Below are positions 14,966-22,915 of a DNA stretch of 64,000 nucleotides, piece after piece; position 1 is the first letter of the stretch, and every line of letters begins with the position of its first letter. Source of the stretch: an uncultured Oscillospiraceae bacterium (GTDB taxonomy: Bacteria > Bacillota > Clostridia > Oscillospirales > Oscillospiraceae); contig CAKTIE010000005.1 of the NCBI GenBank assembly GCA_934565655.1, positions 57,960-121,959 on the forward strand. Reading direction: 5' to 3'. A program made the translations under genes and the position numbers. Below the pieces are notes generated by a model. That model was given only the letters and a program-made list of their open reading frames with translations. It was not told the DNA's origin and did not search any database.

Positions 14966-15075
14966 TATACTACAAAGACAGGCGGTCTCGCGGCCGCTGC
15001 ACCTGCAAAGAGCAGAAAATACGCAAGCTGCTGGCGGCAGCTTTTCAAATGCGTGATGGTTAGCGACGCCTAACT
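14966..15075 (+). promoter_or_regulatory. Leader with promoter, hairpin and GTTAG palindrome before the DUF6796-like gene
   Basis: An extended -10, TGCTATACT (14963-14971), begins a leader of about 150 bases. The leader holds a terminator-like hairpin AAGCTGC / GCAGCTT followed by TTTTC (15025-15045) and then GGTTAGC-GACG-CCTAAC (15058-15074). The same hairpin-TTTTCAAA-GGTTAGC-CTAACT arrangement recurs at 48784-48837. It could be an attenuator with a regulator site, or a dispersed repeat. Confidence 0.5.
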
Positions 15076-15125
15076 TGCGCACGCTGAGGAGGCACGCCGA
15101 ATGTATGGAATAGGAGACAGAGATC

Positions 15126-15845
15126 ATGACAGAAGAAAAGAAACGGTTTATCCGATGGTGCGTTCTCGGTGCCATCGGAGGGATATTGATGGCGGCCGGT
15201 GACTGGCTGCTGGGGTGTATTCCGATCCGGGGGACGGATACGGGCATGTTCAACAGGGCCTATTATTTGTCCGGCGCCTATGGCCTGTGGAGACCTGTGC
15301 TGATCGTCGGGATGGGCGCGATAGGGGGCTTTCTCTATTCCTTTATGGTAAAAGCGATGAATGAGGATGTGGCCCCACAGTACAGAAAAACGAAAACGGT
15401 TCATTTCCTGTGCGGCGTATTCACCGTTGCGGTGGCGCTGGCCATCCACCTCTGGTCGGCCACGCTGGCATGGTTTACCGCGTATCTTGGCCCGCGTATC
15501 GGGGCGGAGGCGGCCATCACGGCGGTCACCGCCTATCAGGACGATATGCTCGCTGCCATTCTCCCGATGTATCTTCCAATGGTGCTGTTTTTCGGGCTCC
15601 ATTTTGTGCTGCTGCTTGCCGGAAAGACCCGCTATCCCGGATGGATGCTGGCCTTTCATCCCGTCACATGGAACGTGATGCTGGTCGTCATTCCGGATAT
15701 CGCGCAGGCCATGCAGGTGCCTGCGGCCACATGGATGTCCGTGATGAGCCAGAGCAGCACCAACAGCGCCATCGTGATCTGGTGCATCGCGGCTGCGATT
15801 TATGAAAAGAAGCACCCGGCAAAGGCGTGCATACCGGCGGAATAG
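15126..15845 (+). CDS. Hypothetical seven-helix membrane protein (DUF6796-like)
   Basis: A 239-residue integral membrane protein with roughly seven hydrophobic segments, including CVLGAIGGILMAAGDWLLG near the start, VGMGAIGGFLYSFMV, FLCGVFTVAVALAIHLW and LPMVLFFGLHFVLLLAG. The pattern GDWLLG plus a central H-W-x(n)-W motif resembles the uncharacterised DUF6796 family; this match is from memory. No catalytic motif is apparent. The start follows AGGAGACAGAGATC. It stands alone behind the structured leader described above. Function unknown. Confidence 0.65.
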   Translation: MTEEKKRFIRWCVLGAIGGILMAAGDWLLGCIPIRGTDTGMFNRAYYLSGAYGLWRPVLIVGMGAIGGFLYSFMVKAMNEDVAPQYRKTKTVHFLCGVFTVAVALAIHLWSATLAWFTAYLGPRIGAEAAITAVTAYQDDMLAAILPMYLPMVLFFGLHFVLLLAGKTRYPGWMLAFHPVTWNVMLVVIPDIAQAMQVPAATWMSVMSQSSTNSAIVIWCIAAAIYEKKHPAKACIPAE

Positions 15846-15890
15846 ACTTTCCACTTGTGAACGGGCCGCGCATATAAATCTCATAGCGGC

Positions 15891-15919
15891 TTGAAAGTAT
15901 CTGCATATCCCGCTATAAT
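15891..15919 (+). promoter_or_regulatory. Promoter of the HD hydrolase gene
   Basis: -35 TTGAAA (15891-15896), 17-base spacer, -10 TATAAT (15914-15919), 68 bases before the chosen start codon. Confidence 0.78.
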
Positions 15920-15986
15920 GAAGAAAACACAGGCGCAGCAAGTGTCAGAAATGCGGCCATCGCTGAAAGAAAAGGGGGAAGCACAG

Positions 15987-16475
15987 ATGAAGATTGCGGA
16001 AATTCTGAAAAAGATGATAGACTTTTCCGACGGCAATATCCACGACATCGACCACCTCATCCGCGTGTGGACATATGCCAGGACCATTGCCGAGCTGGAG
16101 GGGCTGGACGCGGAGACGCAGTATATCCTTGAGGTGGCCGCCATCACCCACGACATCGCCTGCCCGCTGTGCCGGGAGAAATACGGCAATACCAACGGAA
16201 AGCATCAGGAGACGGAGGGCGCGCGCATGGTGCGGGACTTTCTGCGGGATACCGGCCTGACGGAGGCACAGATCGACCACGTGGCGTTTCTTGTGGGGCA
16301 TCATCACACATTTACCGACGTTCACGGCAGCGATTATCAGATCCTGCTGGAGGCGGACTATATTGCCAACGCCTCCGAAAATGGCTATGAGCGCCGCAAC
16401 GTGGAAAACTTTATCCATAAGATCATGCGGACGGAGAGCGGAAAGGCTCTCGCCAGAGCGGTTTTCTGCGTCTGA
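15987..16475 (+). CDS. HD-domain phosphohydrolase
   Basis: A 162-residue HD-domain protein. The metal ligands of the HD superfamily are visible: H in DIDHLIRVW (about residue 24), the HD pair in AAITHDIACP (about residue 60), HH in VGHHHTF (about residue 108) and D in LLEADYIANA (about residue 125). Stand-alone HD proteins of this size hydrolyse nucleotides or other phosphate esters; the substrate is unknown. The frame is open further upstream, but GGGGGA 8 bases before the ATG at 15987 fixes the start. Possibly cotranscribed with the PhzF gene 64 bases downstream. Confidence 0.85.
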   Translation: MKIAEILKKMIDFSDGNIHDIDHLIRVWTYARTIAELEGLDAETQYILEVAAITHDIACPLCREKYGNTNGKHQETEGARMVRDFLRDTGLTEAQIDHVAFLVGHHHTFTDVHGSDYQILLEADYIANASENGYERRNVENFIHKIMRTESGKALARAVFCV

Positions 16476-16539
16476 AAGCCAGGCGGCAAAGCGGCAGGAG
16501 CCTGCTATGTGGCTTGAGTAGTAAAAGGAGAATAACAAC

Positions 16540-17433
16540 ATGAAATTCCAGATCGTAGATGCATTTACCAACCAGATCTTCGGCGGTAACCCTGCAGGCG
16601 TTGTTCTGCTGCCGGAGGGTGCGGATTTCCCCGCCGACGAGACCATGCGGCAGACCGCGGCGGAGCTGCGCTATTCCGAGACTGCCTTCATCAAGCCTCT
16701 GGGCGCTGATCGCTTCCAGATCCGCTACTTCACCCCCGCCGCGGAGGTGGAGCTGTGCGGTCACGCCACCATCGGCAGCTTCCACGCTCTGCGGGACATG
16801 GGACTTGTGGCCGACGGGAGCCGCTGCATCAACGAGACCCTGTCCGGCACGCTGGAGATCGTGGTGGACAAGGATGCCATCCTGATGGACATGGCCAAGC
16901 CCCAGGCCTTCGAGAGTCTGGACACGCCGGAGCAGCTTGAGGAGCTGTACCGTGTCATGGGCCTGTCTGACAAGGGTCAGGACACCGTGGCTGAAAAGGC
17001 AGAGCTGTCCCTGCTGCCCCGGAAGGTCTCTACCGGTCTGACGGACATCATGATGCCCGTGGCCAACGAGGCGGAGCTGGAGAAGATCGCTCCCGACTTC
17101 CCTGCACTGACGGAGTTGTCCCGCAGGTATAACGTGGTGGGCGTCCACGCCTTCACCGTCAATACCGCCGACGGTCTGATCCACGCCCGGAACTTCGCGC
17201 CGCTGTACGACATTGACGAGGAGGCAGCCACCGGCACCTCCAACGGCGCGCTGGTGTATTACCTGTACCTGAACAGTCTCGCTGCGCTGGACAAGGTGTA
17301 CACCGTGGTGCAGGGCGAGAAGATGGGCCGCCCCTCCCGCATTTCCGCCCAGGTCATTCTGAAGGACGGCCAGCCCTTCGTGAAGGTGGGCGGCCCCGCC
17401 GTGACCCTGGCCCAGGGCGAGATCGCGCTGTAA
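16540..17433 (+). CDS. PhzF-family isomerase
   Basis: A 297-residue protein of the PhzF / diaminopimelate-epimerase fold. The family markers FGGNPAGVVLL (about residue 13), the catalytic Glu in RYSETAFIKP (about residue 46) and ELCGHATIGSFHAL (about residue 72) are present, with the second-domain motif EEAATGTSNGALVYYL near residue 228. PhzF in pseudomonads isomerises a phenazine precursor; most relatives have unknown substrates, and no phenazine genes are present here. AAGGAG precedes the start by 10 bases. A strong terminator follows. Confidence 0.9.
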   Translation: MKFQIVDAFTNQIFGGNPAGVVLLPEGADFPADETMRQTAAELRYSETAFIKPLGADRFQIRYFTPAAEVELCGHATIGSFHALRDMGLVADGSRCINETLSGTLEIVVDKDAILMDMAKPQAFESLDTPEQLEELYRVMGLSDKGQDTVAEKAELSLLPRKVSTGLTDIMMPVANEAELEKIAPDFPALTELSRRYNVVGVHAFTVNTADGLIHARNFAPLYDIDEEAATGTSNGALVYYLYLNSLAALDKVYTVVQGEKMGRPSRISAQVILKDGQPFVKVGGPAVTLAQGEIAL

Positions 17434-17447
17434 CGCTTTTAGAGACG

Positions 17448-17486
17448 GAACCCCCGGCGCAAACATATCGTTTGCGCCGGGGGTTC
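17448..17486 (+). terminator. Terminator after the PhzF gene
   Basis: A 17-bp perfect stem, GAACCCCCGGCGCAAAC / GTTTGCGCCGGGGGTTC, with a 5-base loop; only a short T-stretch follows. Confidence 0.85.
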
Positions 17487-17533
17487 TCTATGCGGGTGAT
17501 GCGGGGCTGAAGGCGGCTGATTTTACACCGGTG

Positions 17534-18910
17534 CTATCTCTCAAACACGGTCTCGCCGTTGAATGTCAGCTTACAGACGGTTTCCGGCTCGATAGGCTCA
17601 TCGAACTCTGTCAGGAACATGCAGCTGTCCTCGTTCGGCGCTGCGATATAACCCCACCGACTCGGAATAAGATCACCGTTTGCGTCAAATATCTCGAATT
17701 TCCAGGCATCAGCGGTGGAATCCACAAAGCCGTCGAAATACACCGCCATGGACAGCTTGGAGCACTCGATCTTCTTCGCCAGAAGCGTTTCGCCGCCGTA
17801 GGACAGGGGAACATTCTCTGCCAGCACCTCGCTCTGCACAGTGACGGGCGTTTCGTCCAGCGTGACCTTCCAGCGCCCCGGCAGCACGGTGGTAAAGATA
17901 TACTTTCCGCCCCAGTGCAGCTCAAGATAGGGAAGTGCCTCCTTATCAACGGGTACAGATTCCCAGATATAACGCCAGTCTGTGTCCGTTACGCTGGAAT
18001 CAAGTATGTCCGGTGTACGGTAACTGGCTCCCAGCTCCGGATAGATGATGGCGCCAGTTCGTGTGTCGACGAAATACCAGTTCTCAGGCGCTGATATGTT
18101 TTCGTTCACCGGCCCCTTCATGACCAACTGAAGCTCGCCGTCCTCCCAGCCGGCATTGCAGATGGACAGGTCGCCGTAGGGCAGCTTGACATCCGCGTCG
18201 CCCGGCTGCCATAGATACTTATAGTGGGTCTGCAATTTGGGCAGATTGGCATTTTCACCGGCTTTTTCCACCATTTCCGCCACGTTGAAGTCCACCTTTA
18301 CATCGTTATACAACTTTTTTTCCTGCCAGTTGGAGATGTCTATCACAAGGCCGTTGGCGCTGTCGCCCGGCTGCCAGTCGGCGTGTACGACGCCCTCCAG
18401 CTCGTTCTCCGGTACGCCCGGCTTCCGCTCCAGAAAATACGACACATAAGCGCCGGACATCATCTTACCGGGAAAATAGAGCTCAAAGCCGGAAAAGTGC
18501 CCCTTCTGATCCAGGACCGCACCCTCGTTGGCCTTCACGGAATAGAGAAGATACACTCTCCGCTCGTCAGAGATCACCTTTTCTATCTTGATCTGCATTT
18601 CCTCTGTAGGTACGGCCTGCTGTTCCGGCTGCTGTTGGGAGACCACCGGAACCTCGTCTTCGTCTCCGATGACGGTCTGGCTGGGGGAAAAGATATCGCG
18701 CCACGACAGCGGGATCCTGCTGATGGCAAAGGCGGTCACGGACAGGCCCAGTATGACCAGCACTGCCACACATGCGGCGGATAATTTGGGAAAACGGTGA
18801 ATCCTCTTCCAGCTTGCTTTGACGCTGCCATAGTCAAGGGCTTCTTCCAGATATGCCGTATCAATGTCTCCGATGGCTGAAATCAGCTTATCGGTTTTGT
18901 GATCCATCAT
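17534..18910 (-). CDS. DUF4179-type anti-sigma factor, membrane-bound
   Basis: A 458-residue protein with a short cytoplasmic N-terminus (about residues 1-42), one membrane helix (LSAACVAVLVILGLSVTAFAI, about 43-64) and a large extracellular domain. This architecture and its place immediately after an ECF sigma gene mark it as the cognate anti-sigma, in the DUF4179 group common in Clostridia. The extracellular part probably senses envelope stress. Translation is coupled: ATGATG overlaps the TGA of the sigma gene, and GGAGG lies 8 bases before it; 18907 is an equally good start. Confidence 0.82.
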   Translation of the reverse strand: MMDHKTDKLISAIGDIDTAYLEEALDYGSVKASWKRIHRFPKLSAACVAVLVILGLSVTAFAISRIPLSWRDIFSPSQTVIGDEDEVPVVSQQQPEQQAVPTEEMQIKIEKVISDERRVYLLYSVKANEGAVLDQKGHFSGFELYFPGKMMSGAYVSYFLERKPGVPENELEGVVHADWQPGDSANGLVIDISNWQEKKLYNDVKVDFNVAEMVEKAGENANLPKLQTHYKYLWQPGDADVKLPYGDLSICNAGWEDGELQLVMKGPVNENISAPENWYFVDTRTGAIIYPELGASYRTPDILDSSVTDTDWRYIWESVPVDKEALPYLELHWGGKYIFTTVLPGRWKVTLDETPVTVQSEVLAENVPLSYGGETLLAKKIECSKLSMAVYFDGFVDSTADAWKFEIFDANGDLIPSRWGYIAAPNEDSCMFLTEFDEPIEPETVCKLTFNGETVFER

Positions 18911-19455
18911 AGAGATACCTCCTTCAGATGTTTATGCAGCTTCCCGCGTATTCTGCTGAGCCGGACGGACACGTTATTCTCGGTGATATGAAATGCGTCT
19001 GCGATCTCGGACAGGGATTCCGAGAACCAGTAACGCTTCACAAACATGACCCTGTCGTCCTTGGACAAAGCGGAAAGAAAAGCGTTGATCTGCGCCGCCA
19101 GCTCGCTTGCGGCAAGCTGCTCGTCCAGCGCGTTGTCCGGAATGCACGCCTCCAGCTCCGACAGGGAGACCTCGAATTGGCTGCCCCGCTTCAGCGCGGT
19201 GTTGGCCCGGAGCTTCTTCAGAGCGAGGTTGCGGACGATGCGGCAGATATAGGCGCGCAGCGGGTCGGGGGACTGGGGCGGAATACTGTTCCATGCGCCG
19301 AGATACGAATCGTTCACGCACTCCTCCGCGTCCTGATGGTCGTTCAGAATATTGCGGGCGATCCGGAAGCACAGCACGCCGTACTTCCGGGACAGCTCGG
19401 CGATGGCCTGCTCCGAGCGCTGAAAAAACAGGCGTATGATCTGCTTGTCATCCAT
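18907..19455 (-). CDS. ECF-type RNA polymerase sigma factor
   Basis: A 182-residue sigma-70 family member with only regions 2 and 4. Region 2 (about residues 20-85) has GVLCFRIARNILNDHQDAEECVND-like spacing and YICRIVRNLALKKLR; region 4 (about 120-175) has FSESLSEIADAFHITENNVSVRLSR as its helix-turn-helix. Such sigma factors redirect RNA polymerase to stress genes and usually their own promoter. GGAGGG lies before the start. It is followed, with overlap, by its membrane anti-sigma. Confidence 0.93.
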   Translation of the reverse strand: MDDKQIIRLFFQRSEQAIAELSRKYGVLCFRIARNILNDHQDAEECVNDSYLGAWNSIPPQSPDPLRAYICRIVRNLALKKLRANTALKRGSQFEVSLSELEACIPDNALDEQLAASELAAQINAFLSALSKDDRVMFVKRYWFSESLSEIADAFHITENNVSVRLSRIRGKLHKHLKEVSL

Positions 19456-19592
19456 ATGGCGGTGTCCCTCCTTTCTCCCTCTGTCTATGAACTACCGTTT
19501 TCAGAGCCGATATTACATCATCTTTAGTATTTTTTATTTTCATTGTATCAAAAAGACGGCACGGGGGAAAGGGCCGCGGAAAAAGAGGCCAC

Positions 19593-19621
19593 TTGAAAAA
19601 GCGCCAACGGCGCATTATAAT
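19593..19621 (+). promoter_or_regulatory. pepT promoter with GCGCC-AAC-GGCGC dyad
   Basis: -35 TTGAAA (19593-19598), 17-base spacer, -10 TATAAT (19616-19621). The spacer contains the palindrome GCGCC AAC GGCGC (19601-19613), placed where a repressor would block polymerase. Confidence 0.68.
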
Positions 19622-19680
19622 GGGAAATAATCACTCTTTTGACAAGGCCACGCCGAACACAGACAAGGAGGACAAAGACC

Positions 19681-20904
19681 ATGACAAGAGCGTATGAACG
19701 GCTGCTGCGGTACGCGGCCATCGACACAGGCAGCAATGAGACGTCGGCGGTAACGCCGTCCTCGCCGGGGCAGACGGTGCTGGCGGGAAAGCTGGCAGAG
19801 GAGCTTCGTGAATTGGGCGTGTCGGACGTATATGTGGATGAGCACGCCTACGTCTACGGGAAGATCCCCGCCTCCGCCGGGTATGAGACCTGCTGCCGCG
19901 TGGGGTTCATCGCGCATCTGGACACCAGCACAGATGCCTGCCATGGCGCGGCAAAGCCCCAGGTCATCGAAAACTATGACGGCGGCAGCATCCCGCTGGG
20001 CAGCAGCGGATTGCAGCTCAGTCCGGAGAGCTTCCCCCATCTGACCACCCTGAAGGGCAGGACCCTGATCACCACCGACGGCACGACGGTGCTGGGCGCG
20101 GACGACAAGGCGGGCGTCGCGGAGATCATGACCATGTGCCAGCGCGTTCTTGCCGATGATATGCCCCACGGCACGATCTGCGTCTGCTTCACACCGGATG
20201 AGGAGATCGGCCACGGCGCGTCGCTGCTGGATCTGAAGCGCTTCGGTGCGGAGCTGGCCTATACGGTGGATGGCTCCGCTCCCTGCGAGATCGAATATGA
20301 GACCTTCAACGCCGCGCGGGCAAAGTGGCAGATCCACGGCGTGTCCGTCCATCCGGGAGAGGGCAAGGACACCATGGTCAACGCCGCCCTGGTGGCGACG
20401 GAGATCAACGGCATGCTGCCCGGCGATGAAACGCCTCGTGAGACGGAGGGCCGTCAGGGCTTCTATCACCTGATGCAGATAGAGGGAACGGTGGCCTCGG
20501 CCGCGCTGGACTATATCATCCGTGACCACGACGCCGGGCGCTTCGCCCAGCGGAAGCAGCGGATGGCGGAGATCGAAGCGGCTATCAATGCCAAATACGG
20601 CGCGGGGACGGCTGTGCTGACGGTGGAGGATCAGTACCGCAACATGGCGGAGGTCATTCAGCAGTATCCCCAGGTGCTGGACAATGCCCGCAAGGCGATC
20701 CAAAGCGTGGGGCATACTCCGGTCTCCAACCCTGTCCGCGGCGGAACGGACGGCGCGCGGCTGTCCTTCTGCGGACTGCCCTGCCCCAATCTGGGCACCG
20801 GCGGCTATGCCTTCCACGGCCCGTATGAGTACGCGGTGGCGGAGGAGATGGATCTGGCCACGGATATCCTGATGGCCGTCGTGAAGACGTACAGTGCGCG
20901 CTGA
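19681..20904 (+). CDS. pepT: Peptidase T (tripeptide aminopeptidase)
   Basis: A 407-residue M20B metallopeptidase, normal length for PepT. Zinc ligands and catalytic residues appear in order: GFIAHLDTSTD (about residue 77), ADDKAGVAEI, CFTPDEEIGHG (the Glu pair) and the C-terminal YAFHGPYEYAV with the last His. It removes the N-terminal residue from tripeptides in the cytoplasm. The ATG at 19681 follows AAGGAGG by about 10 bases; the longer frame lacks a ribosome site. Downstream, a LysR gene begins after 83 bases with its own promoter. Confidence 0.95.
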   Translation: MTRAYERLLRYAAIDTGSNETSAVTPSSPGQTVLAGKLAEELRELGVSDVYVDEHAYVYGKIPASAGYETCCRVGFIAHLDTSTDACHGAAKPQVIENYDGGSIPLGSSGLQLSPESFPHLTTLKGRTLITTDGTTVLGADDKAGVAEIMTMCQRVLADDMPHGTICVCFTPDEEIGHGASLLDLKRFGAELAYTVDGSAPCEIEYETFNAARAKWQIHGVSVHPGEGKDTMVNAALVATEINGMLPGDETPRETEGRQGFYHLMQIEGTVASAALDYIIRDHDAGRFAQRKQRMAEIEAAINAKYGAGTAVLTVEDQYRNMAEVIQQYPQVLDNARKAIQSVGHTPVSNPVRGGTDGARLSFCGLPCPNLGTGGYAFHGPYEYAVAEEMDLATDILMAVVKTYSAR

Positions 20905-20987
20905 TTGCCGGAGGCTGCTTTGCCGCGCGGCATATTTGCCTTGCAAAAATGCCCGATCTGCGCTATGCTGTTCCTGAGGTGATCGTG

Positions 20988-21854
20988 ATGGAACTGCGGG
21001 TCTTGCGCTATTTTCTCGCCGTGGCGCGGGAGGAGAATATCACAAAGGCGGCGGCGCTGCTCCATGTGACCCAGCCGACGCTTTCCCGCCAGCTGATGCA
21101 GCTGGCGGACGAGCTGGGCGTCAAGCTGTTCCGCCGCAGCCAGTACCGGGTCATTCTGACGGAGGACGGGATGCTGCTGCGCAGGCGCGCCCAGGAGATC
21201 GTGGAGCTGGCGGACAAGGCGGAGCGGGAATTGCAGCACCACGAGGAGGAGCTGGCCGGTGAGATCGCCATCGGCTGCGGCGAGACCGCCGCCATGACGT
21301 TCCTGTCAGAGCATATCCGGGCGTTCCGCAGGCAGCATCCGCTGGTGCAGTTCCGCATTTACAGCGCCATTGCCGACGATGTGAAGGAGCGCATTGAAAA
21401 GGGCCTGCTGGACATGGGCCTGCTGGCCGAGCCGGTGGACATCGGACGCTATGCGTTTTTGCGGATGCCGCAAAAGGACCGGTGGGGCGTGCTGCTGCCA
21501 AAGGAGCATCCGCTGGCGCGGAAAGAAGCCGTCACGCCCGATGACCTGTTGGGCATTCCGCTGCTGATCAGCGGCCGCGAGAGCGTCCACAATGAGCTGG
21601 CGGGCTGGTTTGGCGACGCCTATGAGAAGATCGAGATCGCCGCCGCCTTCAACCTGATCCTGAATGCCGCCAACATGGTGAAAAACGGCGTCGGCGCGGC
21701 GCTGTGCTTTGATTTTGGCAATCTCTCCGACGCGCTGACATTTGTGCCCCTCTCACCGAGACTGGAGACGGGAACGGTACTGGCGTGGAAGAAGGATCAG
21801 GCATATTCCCCGGCGGCGCAGCAGTTTCTCAACGCCATCAAAAATACGATTTAG
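20988..21854 (+). CDS. LysR family transcriptional regulator
   Basis: A 288-residue LysR protein of the CynR/BenM-like shape. The helix-turn-helix lies at residues 16-40 (ENITKAAALLHVTQPTLSRQ), followed by the linker helix and an effector domain from about residue 88. The start at 20988 (MELRVLRYFLAV) is typical; GAGGTGAT precedes it. A promoter, -35 TTGCAA (20941-20946) and -10 TATGCT (20964-20969) with 17-base spacing, lies just upstream. There is no divergent partner, so its target is not evident. Confidence 0.92.
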   Translation: MELRVLRYFLAVAREENITKAAALLHVTQPTLSRQLMQLADELGVKLFRRSQYRVILTEDGMLLRRRAQEIVELADKAERELQHHEEELAGEIAIGCGETAAMTFLSEHIRAFRRQHPLVQFRIYSAIADDVKERIEKGLLDMGLLAEPVDIGRYAFLRMPQKDRWGVLLPKEHPLARKEAVTPDDLLGIPLLISGRESVHNELAGWFGDAYEKIEIAAAFNLILNAANMVKNGVGAALCFDFGNLSDALTFVPLSPRLETGTVLAWKKDQAYSPAAQQFLNAIKNTI

Positions 21855-21904
21855 GCATTTCTGTTTCCTCAAAACAGGTATTCGACACAGAAGAAAAAAG
21901 GATA

Positions 21905-21945
21905 TAAAATACAGGCATCTTATTTGGATGCCTGTATTTTATTTT
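21905..21945 (+). terminator. Terminator after the LysR gene
   Basis: AAAATACAGGCATC / GATGCCTGTATTTT with a TTATTTG-type loop, then TTTTA. It lies only 14 bases before the MerR start and also works in reverse. Confidence 0.85.
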
Positions 21946-21958
21946 AGGAGCGAGGGCT

Positions 21959-22321
21959 ATGACGAAGGAAGAAGCCAGCCGGCGCTACCATATCCCGGCC
22001 CACATTCTGGACGAGTATGAGAGCTGGGGCCTGTGCGGCGCGGTGAAAAAAGTCATGGGCGCATGGCAGTATGACGACGAGGATCTGGAGCGGCTCAGCA
22101 CCATCATGACGCTGCACGACATCGGCTTTACCGCTGGAGAAGTGGAGACCTATATGCGTCTGCTGCTGGAGCAGCCGGACAGCGACCGGCAGCGGCTGCG
22201 GATGATGGAGGAAAAGCGGAAGGAGACCTTAGACGAGATCCACTTCCGTGAGCGGCAGCTGCAGCGGCTGGACTACCTGCGCCATGAGATACAAAAAGAA
22301 AAAGGAGTGTGTACAGTATGA
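21959..22321 (+). CDS. MerR-family regulator
   Basis: A 120-residue MerR-like protein. The N-terminal winged helix covers residues 1-70 (TKEEASRRYHIPAHILDEYE, then WQYDDEDLERLSTIMTLHDIGF), followed by a long coiled coil (residues 75-113) rich in Glu/Arg/Leu. No metal-binding Cys pair is seen, so it is not a metal sensor of the classical kind. Its TGA overlaps the ATG of the cupin gene (ATGA), so the two are translated together and probably act in one response. Confidence 0.85.
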   Translation: MTKEEASRRYHIPAHILDEYESWGLCGAVKKVMGAWQYDDEDLERLSTIMTLHDIGFTAGEVETYMRLLLEQPDSDRQRLRMMEEKRKETLDEIHFRERQLQRLDYLRHEIQKEKGVCTV

Positions 22322-22755
22322 AAACAATGGATAAAGCGGCGTTTGCGCAGCAGGATGCTTTCGGCATCGGCGCACCCAACGATGCGTATGCCAAGTATTT
22401 TATCGGCCAGTCCTATCTGAAGCCGTTGACGCAGCCGGGTGCGTCTGCCGTGTTCCTGGCCAACGTGACCTTTGAGCCGGGCTGCCGGAACAACTGGCAC
22501 ATCCACCACGCCACGAAGGGCGGCGGCCAGCTGCTGATCTGCACGGCCGGTGAGGGCTGGTATCAGGAGGCGGGCAAGGAGGCCGTCAGCCTGACGCCCG
22601 GCACGGTCATCACCATTCCGCCGGAGGTGAAGCACTGGCACGGGGCAAAGGCCGATTCCTGGTTCAGCCACATTGCGGTGGAGGTTCCCGGAGAGAACAC
22701 CAGCAACGAGTGGTGCGAACCGGTCACGGACGAGGAATACGACAGACTGAAATAA
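22318..22755 (+). CDS. Cupin-domain protein
   Basis: A 145-residue single-domain cupin. Cupin motif 1 is NNWHIHHATKGGGQLLICTAGEG-like, with metal-ligand His residues, and motif 2 is PPEVKHWHGAK. Proteins with this pattern are annotated as carboxymuconolactone-decarboxylase-associated or mandelonitrile-lyase-like cupins; the true reaction is unknown. The ATG at 22318 follows AAGGAG by about 9 bases; a GTG at 22309 is less likely. Coupled to the MerR gene. Confidence 0.85.
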   Translation: MKTMDKAAFAQQDAFGIGAPNDAYAKYFIGQSYLKPLTQPGASAVFLANVTFEPGCRNNWHIHHATKGGGQLLICTAGEGWYQEAGKEAVSLTPGTVITIPPEVKHWHGAKADSWFSHIAVEVPGENTSNEWCEPVTDEEYDRLK

Positions 22756-22775
22756 GCAAAGAACGATATACAGAC

Positions 22776-22808
22776 ACAGAAACGCCATCTTCCGGGATGG
22801 CGTTTCTG
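22776..22808 (+). terminator. Terminator of the MerR-cupin operon
   Basis: CAGAAACGCCATC / GATGGCGTTTCTG with loop TTCCGG-type, 21 bases after the cupin stop. Confidence 0.85.
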
Positions 22809-22826
22809 CTGTATTGGTACATGCGT

Positions 22827-22866
22827 CTTAATAAAACCTTAATGTGTCCCGTGATTGTTTCTTAAT
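22827..22866 (+). promoter_or_regulatory. CTTAAT direct repeats upstream of the glycosyltransferase/two-component operon
   Basis: CTTAAT occurs at 22827-22832, 22838-22843 and 22861-22866, spacings of 11 and 23 bases, or about one and two helical turns. Direct repeats with 11-base phasing are typical of OmpR/PhoB-type regulators. An OmpR-type regulator is encoded in the same gene group (24241), so autoregulation is plausible. Confidence 0.5.
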
Positions 22867-22915
22867 CCGGCGTTTGCTACCATAGAGCCAGAAAGAGAAG
22901 AAAGGATGTGCCTCT